5,658 nt of DNA, taken from NCBI GenBank assembly GCA_024643945.1, contig JAHELX010000428.1:1-5658 (forward strand). The letters are read 5' to 3'. Shown here one piece after another: positions 1 through 5,390 of this stretch. The notes below the pieces were generated by a model, which was not told where the DNA came from, searched no databases, and worked only from the letters and a program-made list of their open reading frames with translations. This stretch comes from Anaerolineales bacterium (GTDB lineage Bacteria; Chloroflexota; Anaerolineae; 4572-78; NAK82). Each line of letters opens with the position of its first letter. The stretch's first letter is position 1. A program made the position numbers and the translations under genes.

Positions 1-1238
1 TCACCAACGACGCCGGTGGGCCGACGGTGCAGACCAAGGAGTTGGTTGTCCAGAATCTAGGTGGAGACAGCTTGAATTGGTCCGCTTCCGAGTCGGCTGG
101 TTGGCTGAGCCTGGATAAGACGAGTGGAACAGCAGTCCGGTTCACGTCGCCTGATACCATTCGCGTGTCAGTAGACAAAAGCGGCCGGAGTCCCGGCCAT
201 TACACGAGCCAGATCCAGATCACCAGCAACACGCCAGGCGTGCAAGGCAGCCCCCAATTCGTCAACGTGACGTTTGATTTAGTTGAGGAGCTTGCTCGGG
301 TCTACCTGCCGGTCGTGCTCAAGGGAGGCGACGGCGGTGCGCCCACTCAGGATATGATAGCCCTCTTCGTGGGCATTTCAGACTATGAACACATGGAGCC
401 TGTTGTAAGCACGTTAGGACGCGCGGGCGCACCGGGGCCTGATGTGGAATCCGGCGACATCGATACAAAGCGAACCAGAGGAATCATGATCAGCAAAAAC
501 AGTCGTCTGCGCAGTGAGAAAACGCTCTTGAACGCACGAGCGACTAAAGACGTCATTCACCAATCCTTGGTCAATTGGGCAGCGAATCAGGTGAAACAGT
601 ACCCGAATCCAACTTTTCTTTTCGTCTTCAGTGGACATGGGATGTTCGCGGAGGATAACAACGGGGATGAAGCTGATGGCTACGACGAGTTCATCGTCCC
701 CTATGACGTCGACTGCATCAATTGTGAAAATGCTCAGCTACGACAGTGGCTGCCCGAGACGGCCATTCGGGATGATGAATTCGGCGCGTGGCTGGATGAG
801 ATCGGGGTGACTCAATGCGTGGTTATCATTGATAGTTGCTTCAGTGGCGGTATGGTGACTGGCACAGGGGCATCAGGCAGAAGTCTCCTGGGCCAGGCCA
901 ATCTGGGCCCGGTCGCTGCTGATTTGCAGGCCAGCGATGGTTTTGCCCAGGATATCGGCAGATCTGGTTGCGTCGTTCTGATGGCCAGCGCGGCAAACCA
1001 GGGAAGTTGGGAATTCAGCGAATTGGAGCATGGCGTGTTCACCTACTTCCTGCTCCAGGCGCTCTCCTCGACCTCAGCCGACACGAATCACAACGGCTGG
1101 GTGTCGGCTGAGGAGGCATTCACCTATCTGAAGAATCCGGTAGATTCCTACGTTTACGAACATACCCTTGATCACTCTCACCAGAACCCACAGATTTCAG
1201 ACAGGGCGATAGGACAGGTAGATCTCACTCAGCCCTGA
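1..1238 (+). CDS. BACON-like domain plus metacaspase-type C14 peptidase, 5'-truncated
   Basis: The frame is open from the window edge (first full codon at base 3) to TGA 1236-1238, 411 residues; the GTG at 27 lies inside a beta strand, so the true start is upstream. Residues are counted from base 3. About 10-95 form a BACON-like Ig sandwich (QNLGGDSLNW, WLSLDKTSG, GHYTSQIQI, GSPQFVNVTF). The linker VYLPVVLK (99-106) follows, then a caspase-like domain at about 118-400: first strand IALFVGISDYE, catalytic His212 in FSGHG, the acidic metacaspase motif DNNGDEADG (218-226), and catalytic Cys279 in VIIDSCFSGG. An EF-hand-type loop lies at 360-371. It should be a cysteine endopeptidase, of the Arg/Lys-specific type if it behaves like metacaspases (inference). 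BACON-type domains usually sit on exported or surface proteins, so it probably acts outside the cytoplasm, but the N-terminus that would show a signal peptide is missing. It lies 44 nt upstream of the TPR-CHAT gene. Confidence 0.88.
   Translation, partial: TNDAGGPTVQTKELVVQNLGGDSLNWSASESAGWLSLDKTSGTAVRFTSPDTIRVSVDKSGRSPGHYTSQIQITSNTPGVQGSPQFVNVTFDLVEELARVYLPVVLKGGDGGAPTQDMIALFVGISDYEHMEPVVSTLGRAGAPGPDVESGDIDTKRTRGIMISKNSRLRSEKTLLNARATKDVIHQSLVNWAANQVKQYPNPTFLFVFSGHGMFAEDNNGDEADGYDEFIVPYDVDCINCENAQLRQWLPETAIRDDEFGAWLDEIGVTQCVVIIDSCFSGGMVTGTGASGRSLLGQANLGPVAADLQASDGFAQDIGRSGCVVLMASAANQGSWEFSELEHGVFTYFLLQALSSTSADTNHNGWVSAEEAFTYLKNPVDSYVYEHTLDHSHQNPQISDRAIGQVDLTQP
1080..1115 (+). other. EF-hand-type calcium-binding loop in the caspase-like protein
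   Basis: These twelve codons read DTNHNGWVSAEE. Asp at position 1, Asn at 3 and 5, Gly at 6, an aliphatic residue at 8, Ser at 9 and Glu at 12 match the canonical EF-hand or dockerin loop. It lies near the C-terminal end of the peptidase domain. Many metacaspases are calcium-activated, so this may be a regulatory metal site. Only one loop is seen, so it would have to act unpaired. Confidence 0.6.
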
Positions 1239-1241
1239 CAC

Positions 1242-1263
1242 AGCGGGTTTGCTAAAACCCGTT
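1242..1263 (+). terminator. Weak hairpin terminator or attenuator between caspase and CHAT genes
   Basis: CGGGTTT (1244-1250) and AAACCCG (1255-1261) form a perfect 7-bp stem with a GCTA loop. A G-U and an A-U pair can extend it to 9 bp. It begins just after the TGA of the caspase gene. The T tract behind it is short (TTTGT), so it would terminate only partly. It could reduce read-through into the CHAT gene or protect the upstream mRNA end. Confidence 0.45.
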
Positions 1264-1272
1264 TGTCGATCC

Positions 1273-1277
1273 GGAGG
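1273..1277 (+). promoter_or_regulatory. Ribosome binding site of the TPR-CHAT gene
   Basis: GGAGG stands 5 nt before ATG 1283. It fixes that codon as the start and supports full translation of the 1190-residue product independently of the upstream gene. Confidence 0.8.
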
Positions 1278-1282
1278 AGCCG

Positions 1283-4200
1283 ATGAGTTCATTGGAGAAC
1301 CTGATTGAGGAGATAACAAGCCTACCCTTTACACCCGAGACACTGGGCCGTCGAATCCGATTGTGCGAGCGGGCTCTCAAACAAGTAAATCGGGAAATAC
1401 AGCCTGTACCTTGGGCCCAACTCCACGTGGAGTTGGGCCTCTGCCTGCACCTGATGTCGAACGCTGACCCGGCCCGGCATCTCGAGGAAGCCCTGGGGCA
1501 CTTCCAGCAAGCACTCAGCGTTTTCACGTGCCAGAGCCATCCGGAAGCGTGGGTAGAGACCGTGAACAACCTGGCTGTTATCTACACTGAACGTATCAGA
1601 GGTGATCGGGCCGAAAATCTTGAGAAGGCAATCCATTTGCTGAAGCAGGCTTTGAAACTTTGCACGCCCGATAGTGCTCCAGAAGAGTGGGCCAGTACGC
1701 AGTACAATCTGGCCAATGTCTACACCCAACGCATCAGGGACAATCGGGCCGAGAATCTAGAGCGGGCTATTGCCCTCTATTGTGAAGCGTTGAGGGTGTG
1801 GAGAAAGGAGAGATATCCGTTTGAGTGGGCACAGGCTCAAAAAGGCCTGGGTTCGGCTTACTTTTCGCGGGTTCGAGGATCGCGGTCGGCCAACTTGAAA
1901 ACAGCGATCGCCTGTTACGGAGAAGCACTCACAGTCTGGACTCGCCGAGTGTATCCTGAGGGTTGGGCAGAAATTCAAGAGGGGTTGGGGCTTGTCTGGC
2001 GTAACTACACGAGCGAAGATCCCGCTGAAGATGTGGAGCGGGCTATTGCCTACCACCAGGCAGCCTTGAAGGTGTGGACCCAGGAAAAGCATCCGTGGGA
2101 CTGGGCCAGGGTGCAGCACAACTTGGGCGCCGCCTGGCGCAGTCGCATTCACGGAAACCATACCGAAAACCTCGAAGAGGCTGTTCGGTGTTACCGACGC
2201 GCGCTGACCGTGCGTAAGAGAGACGCCTATCCGGAAGCGTGGGCTGAGACCAGTTACAATCTCGCGATTGCTCATAGCGTCCGTCTCAGTGGCAAGAGCG
2301 TGGAAGAAGCCATTAGACTCCACCAACAAGTCCTGGAAGTATACACTCGTCAGCACTTCCCCTTGGCCTGGGCCAGAACACAGGCTGAACTGGGTAATGA
2401 TTATATCCGTCGCATTCAAGGCGAGCGGGCTACAAACCTCGAATGGGCAATCAAGCACAACAGAGAGGCGCTGCGGGCTCAGTCGCGCGAGACTTGTCCC
2501 TGGGATTGGGCAATCACTCAGCAAAGCTTAGCCGTTGCTTATGGCGAGCGACTGATTGAGAATCGTGCCAGCAACCTGAGAGAAGCGATTAATCATTACG
2601 AACGGGCATTGAGGGTATTTGATAAAGGGATGCTAACAAGGTGGGCCACGGTCCAAACCAGCTTAGCTGACACCCTATGGAAACTGGGCAATCTGGAGCG
2701 TTTTGAACATCCAGAGCAGGCTGCCGATGACTTTGACCGAGCCGCGACTCTTTGCCGGGAAGTTGTAAGGGCGCTGGACCCATTGCCACGTTCTCACAGA
2801 TGGGCCTTAGCCCACTACAACTTGGGCAACGTCTACGGTGACCGCATCAATGGCGATCGGGAGGAGAATCAAGAGCGGGCTATTGAGCACTACACTCAAG
2901 CACTCAAGTTCTATACCCCCCAAGCATTCCCTGCGCACTGGGCCAACACCCATAACAACCTGGCTGTCACTTACTGGGAGAGACGGCGGGGGATACGGGC
3001 TGAGAATCTGGCGCGAGCCACCAAGCACTTCGAGCAAGCGCTGGAAATTGCCGAACCCGAAGCGCTGCCCATCGATGCCCGCCGCGCCGCTCGCAATTTT
3101 GCGAACCTTTATTTTGCGCAGAGGGATTGGGCTTATGCCCTTGCCGTCTACCACACTGCTATGGATGCCGGAGAGCGACTTTACCGTGCCGGCCTATCCG
3201 CCGAGAGCAAGGCAATTGAGATTGCCGAAAATGCTGTCCTCTACCGCCACGCCGCCTTCTCCGCTGCCTGCCTTGGGAAAACCAGCGAAGCGCTGCTCAC
3301 ACTAGAACGTGGCAAAACCCGTCTGCTCACCGAAGCCTTGCGTCTGCGCGTCCCCCGTCCAGCCTACGTTCCAGACAAAGTCTGGGATGCTTTTGAACAG
3401 GCTGGGGTCACAGTAAGAGCTGCTCAATTGAGGAGCGGTATCTTGCTTGGCGAGGAACGCGACTTGGTGGAAACTCTCACAGCCCAGGAAAAGGTCGGGC
3501 TAGAGGCAAGCGCCACCCTGGACAACGCCATTGCGCGGATACGTGAATACGCTCCAGATTTCCTGAAAGACCTCGAACTAGCTACTGTCCTGGATTTGCT
3601 CCCCGACGAACGCACGGCCTTGGTGTCCTTCTGTATCACGAATCAAGGAAGTATGGGGTTTGTGGTAAGTCACAACTATGACAAAGTGGTGCAAACGGTG
3701 GACGTACCCAGTTTCACACAGACAGAGCTTAACCACCTATTGTTTGAACCTAATACGCGGGGCCGCGTAACCGGTGGCTGGGTTGGGGACTATCTAGGCC
3801 GAAATGCCGAATGGTACTCTACTATGGAGCGAGTGCTGTCCAGGATAGGGAGAAGGCTTCTTGCACCTGTCCTGGCTACGCTGCCCCCTGGCACCGAGAG
3901 AATCATCTTCCTGCCATCTGGAGGTCTCTTCCTCTTACCACTGCATGCAGTACCCCTTGCGGGCAACGGTCCAGACCGGATATGCGATCGGTATCAGGTG
4001 AGCTATGCTCCGTCGGTCGAAGTACTCTCCGATTTGCAAGCGAGAGTAACGCGGGCAGACGGACATGGTCTATACGCAGTCATCAACCCGGAAGAAGACC
4101 CCGAACTCGTCTTCACCTCAGTTGAAGGTGCGGCCATAGCCAGTCTCTTCGACCAACATAAAGTACACGAAGGACAGGCTGGAACGAAAGAAGCTGTCGA

Positions 4201-4855
4201 GTCGGGAGTGGGTGGACGAGCCTACTTGCACTTCTCGTGTCACGGCATCTACAACTGGGACGACCCGCCCCAGTCCGGTCTGGCTCTGGCAGATGATTCC
4301 CTCACTCTGGCCGATTTGCAGAGCGACGCGGTAGACATGTCCGCCGCCCGCCTTGTAACTCTCTCCGCCTGCGAGACGGGACTTACCGACGTTGTCAAGG
4401 GTAGCGCAGAGGAGTACCTCGGATTGCCGGCTGGGTTCATGCTGGCTGGGGTACCGTGCGTAATAAGCAGCCTATGGCGAGTATCAGATCTCTCCACTGC
4501 TATGTTGATGGAAGGGTTCTACCTGAACCACCTCCATGGCGATCCAGACGAGGGCCCGGAGACCAGGTCGCCTCTGCCACCGGCGGAAGCCCTACGCCGT
4601 GCGCAAGTCTGGCTCCGCGACAAGGTGACGGTGCAAGAAGCCGCAGAACGCTGCGATGCGCAAATAGCAGAGTTCGAAAGCAGGGGGGAAGATCCCCCCG
4701 AATGGTTGTCGCTGGCGTGGAGAAAATACGCCCAGATAGCTAGGAAAACACCCTACGTTTCCCCCTTCACCCATCCCTACCACTGGGCCGCTTTCGCACT
4801 GTATGGTGCTACACAAGATTCTAGAAAAGAGAGAGGAGAAAACAGCCATGCCTGA
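1283..4855 (+). CDS. TPR-repeat CHAT domain protein (clan CD cysteine peptidase)
   Basis: The product has 1190 residues and no signal peptide or membrane segment, so it is probably cytoplasmic. Residues about 42-596 hold twelve TPR-like units with a mostly 46-residue period. The recurring pattern is W-A-x-x-Q-x-N-L-x-x-x-Y, then R-I-x-G-x-R-A-E-N-L-E-x-A-I, A-L-x-V and a closing Pro. A further helical stretch runs to about 690 (LERGKTRLLTEAL). The CHAT domain covers about 765-1180: entry motif LLPDERTALVSF, catalytic His987 in HFSCHG, catalytic Cys1030 in LSACETG, the following GLPAGFMLAGVPCVISSLWRV, and the closing HPYHWAAFALYG. All the key residues are present, so an active cysteine peptidase is expected. 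CHAT proteases elsewhere are released by partner or ligand binding to their TPRs, as in the type III-E CRISPR protease; no CRISPR element is seen here. Its last 8 nt overlap the start of the next gene. Confidence 0.95.
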   Translation: MSSLENLIEEITSLPFTPETLGRRIRLCERALKQVNREIQPVPWAQLHVELGLCLHLMSNADPARHLEEALGHFQQALSVFTCQSHPEAWVETVNNLAVIYTERIRGDRAENLEKAIHLLKQALKLCTPDSAPEEWASTQYNLANVYTQRIRDNRAENLERAIALYCEALRVWRKERYPFEWAQAQKGLGSAYFSRVRGSRSANLKTAIACYGEALTVWTRRVYPEGWAEIQEGLGLVWRNYTSEDPAEDVERAIAYHQAALKVWTQEKHPWDWARVQHNLGAAWRSRIHGNHTENLEEAVRCYRRALTVRKRDAYPEAWAETSYNLAIAHSVRLSGKSVEEAIRLHQQVLEVYTRQHFPLAWARTQAELGNDYIRRIQGERATNLEWAIKHNREALRAQSRETCPWDWAITQQSLAVAYGERLIENRASNLREAINHYERALRVFDKGMLTRWATVQTSLADTLWKLGNLERFEHPEQAADDFDRAATLCREVVRALDPLPRSHRWALAHYNLGNVYGDRINGDREENQERAIEHYTQALKFYTPQAFPAHWANTHNNLAVTYWERRRGIRAENLARATKHFEQALEIAEPEALPIDARRAARNFANLYFAQRDWAYALAVYHTAMDAGERLYRAGLSAESKAIEIAENAVLYRHAAFSAACLGKTSEALLTLERGKTRLLTEALRLRVPRPAYVPDKVWDAFEQAGVTVRAAQLRSGILLGEERDLVETLTAQEKVGLEASATLDNAIARIREYAPDFLKDLELATVLDLLPDERTALVSFCITNQGSMGFVVSHNYDKVVQTVDVPSFTQTELNHLLFEPNTRGRVTGGWVGDYLGRNAEWYSTMERVLSRIGRRLLAPVLATLPPGTERIIFLPSGGLFLLPLHAVPLAGNGPDRICDRYQVSYAPSVEVLSDLQARVTRADGHGLYAVINPEEDPELVFTSVEGAAIASLFDQHKVHEGQAGTKEAVESGVGGRAYLHFSCHGIYNWDDPPQSGLALADDSLTLADLQSDAVDMSAARLVTLSACETGLTDVVKGSAEEYLGLPAGFMLAGVPCVISSLWRVSDLSTAMLMEGFYLNHLHGDPDEGPETRSPLPPAEALRRAQVWLRDKVTVQEAAERCDAQIAEFESRGEDPPEWLSLAWRKYAQIARKTPYVSPFTHPYHWAAFALYGATQDSRKERGENSHA
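1406..3070 (+). repeat. Array of about twelve 46-codon TPR-like units
   Basis: The conserved Trp that opens each unit falls at residues 44, 90, 136, 182, 228, 274, 320, 363, 409, 454, 507 and 553. The period is 46 residues (138 bp), except for a 43-residue unit after 320, a 45-residue unit after 409 and a 53-residue unit after 454. Short DNA identities persist between units: GAGCGGGCTATTG occurs at 1760, 2036 and 2873, and AACAACCTGGCTGT at 1565 and 2954. The array therefore grew by intragenic duplication and has since diverged. Function: a curved alpha-solenoid for protein binding or self-association. Confidence 0.85.
1414..1439 (+). repeat. Perfect 26-bp palindrome inside the TPR-CHAT gene
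   Basis: The 13-nt half GGCCCAACTCCAC is followed immediately by its exact reverse complement, centred between 1426 and 1427. It lies 131 nt into the CHAT coding region and encodes AQLHVELGL of the first TPR unit. In RNA it would give an 11-bp stem with a 4-nt loop; in DNA it could bind a symmetric protein dimer. No function is known. Confidence 0.85.
4683..4699 (+). repeat. G6/C6 hairpin within the CHAT coding region
   Basis: GGGGGGA (4683-4689) and TCCCCCC (4693-4699) are perfect complements around an AGA loop, giving a very stable short stem. It encodes R-G-E-D-P-P in the segment between the CHAT core and the closing HPYHWAAF motif. The reading frame continues normally on both sides. Confidence 0.6.
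4834..4838 (+). promoter_or_regulatory. Ribosome binding site that decides the start of the 140-residue protein
   Basis: AGGAG stands 9 nt before ATG 4848, inside the end of the CHAT gene. It favours that ATG over the in-frame ATG at 4803, which has no comparable site and would lengthen the overlap with CHAT to 53 nt. Confidence 0.75.
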
Positions 4856-5270
4856 TTCTAGAACTATGCTCAAGGTTTTGGAGGAGAGTTCTCGGGAATT
4901 CGAGCCCTGCCTGGGAGCCCAATGGCCGGAATTCAGCCGTAGAGCAGGAGATCTAGCTGATCGATTCAAGATAATCGCCAGTGAAGACAACCCTGAAGCG
5001 GCGACCAGAGCCTTGGAATCAACGATTAACAAGCTACTTAAGGTCTGCTGGGATTACCCTTATGTGGCGGAATTGCTCGAGCAGGCCGAAGAGACCCCCA
5101 TACAAGCCAAGCCAGGGGGCGGAGTAAATAGGCGCCCGCCGACACCTATCACACTAGATATAGTCGAGGTGAAAGAGACAGCAAACCGTTATTACTCGCT
5201 CCTGGCACGGTTGAAAGAGGTAGCCGACCAGGCAAAAGAGGGCACTAACGATCGACGAGCCCGCACCTGA
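4848..5270 (+). CDS. Small, mostly helical protein coupled to the CHAT gene, family not recognised
   Basis: The product is 140 residues, ending at TGA 5268-5270. I do not recognise a family. Residues about 5-85 look alpha-helical and charged, with Trp and aromatic positions (GAQWPEFSRRAGDLADRF; LLKVCWDYPYVAELLEQAEE). A flexible linker rich in Pro, Gly and Arg covers about 86-103 (KPGGGVNRRPPTP), and a final helix covers about 107-132 (VKETANRYYSLLARLKEVAD). There is no signal peptide, membrane segment or catalytic motif. The start at 4848 is chosen from its AGGAG site; it overlaps the CHAT stop by 8 nt, a sign of translational coupling and matched expression. A regulator, adaptor or cleavable substrate of the CHAT protease is the natural inference. 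One family to test is the small proteins reported beside caspase/TPR conflict proteins (CATRA-associated); I cannot confirm membership from the sequence. Confidence 0.8.
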   Translation: MPDSRTMLKVLEESSREFEPCLGAQWPEFSRRAGDLADRFKIIASEDNPEAATRALESTINKLLKVCWDYPYVAELLEQAEETPIQAKPGGGVNRRPPTPITLDIVEVKETANRYYSLLARLKEVADQAKEGTNDRRART

Positions 5271-5390
5271 GGAATTACATCTGCTACCGAAGCCCAGTTG
5301 CGGGTGACAATAGCAGAGTTAATAAGGAGCGCCATACCGACTTCAAGGAGGTGACGTCCGAGTGAGATCTTAGGGGGAAGGCAGGACATT
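5271..5390 (+). other. 120-nt leader between the small protein gene and the GAF gene
   Basis: The spacer holds an inverted repeat, TCTGCTA (5280-5286) with TAGCAGA (5311-5317), enclosing a shorter CCC/GGG pairing. It also holds a perfect Shine-Dalgarno at 5345-5354 that serves no long gene. No T-tract terminator and no convincing promoter are seen, so the GAF gene may be co-transcribed with the genes before it. Confidence 0.5.
5345..5354 (+). promoter_or_regulatory. Orphan perfect Shine-Dalgarno before a 3-codon ORF
   Basis: AAGGAGGTGA is fully complementary to the 16S rRNA 3' end. The only well-spaced start behind it is GTG 5362, 7 nt beyond its last base, which reads Met-Arg-Ser and stops at TAG 5371-5373. 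The GAF start at 5391 is 36 nt away, too far to be served directly. It may be a minimal upstream ORF or the remnant of an older start. Confidence 0.5.

Noticed and set aside
27..29. GTG 27 as the true start of the caspase gene
   Set aside because: The frame is open to the window edge, the codon lies inside a BACON-type strand, and no ribosome site precedes it.
183..198. GGCCGG / CCGGCC inverted repeat in the BACON region
   Set aside because: A 6-bp arm of GC-rich sequence is expected by chance at this base composition and sits in ordinary coding sequence.
1757..2524. A 255-codon open frame on the minus strand inside the TPR region
   Set aside because: It mirrors the strongly patterned TPR coding sequence, has no family motif in its translation, and lies wholly within a clearly coding gene.
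4803..4847. Upstream in-frame ATG as the start of the small protein
   Set aside because: It lacks a good ribosome site and would overlap CHAT by 53 nt, whereas ATG 4848 has AGGAG at ideal spacing.
1283..4855. Type III-E CRISPR (Craspase) TPR-CHAT assignment
   Set aside because: No CRISPR repeats, gRAMP/Cas7-11 or other cas gene are visible; TPR-CHAT architecture alone is widespread outside CRISPR loci.
4848..5270. The small gene as a bacterial gasdermin
   Set aside because: At 140 residues it is too short, and it looks helical with no beta-rich pore-forming pattern or C-terminal cysteine-linked autoinhibitory tail.
5298..5325. TTGCGG and TAATAA as a sigma-70-type promoter for the GAF gene
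   Set aside because: Each box matches only about three of six consensus bases and the 16-nt spacing is not ideal, so chance is as good an explanation.
5268..5354. TGA recoded as an amino acid, joining adjacent genes
   Set aside because: All three complete gene ends in the window use TGA with a new start close behind, tryptophan is written as TGG throughout, and no long gene has an internal TGA.
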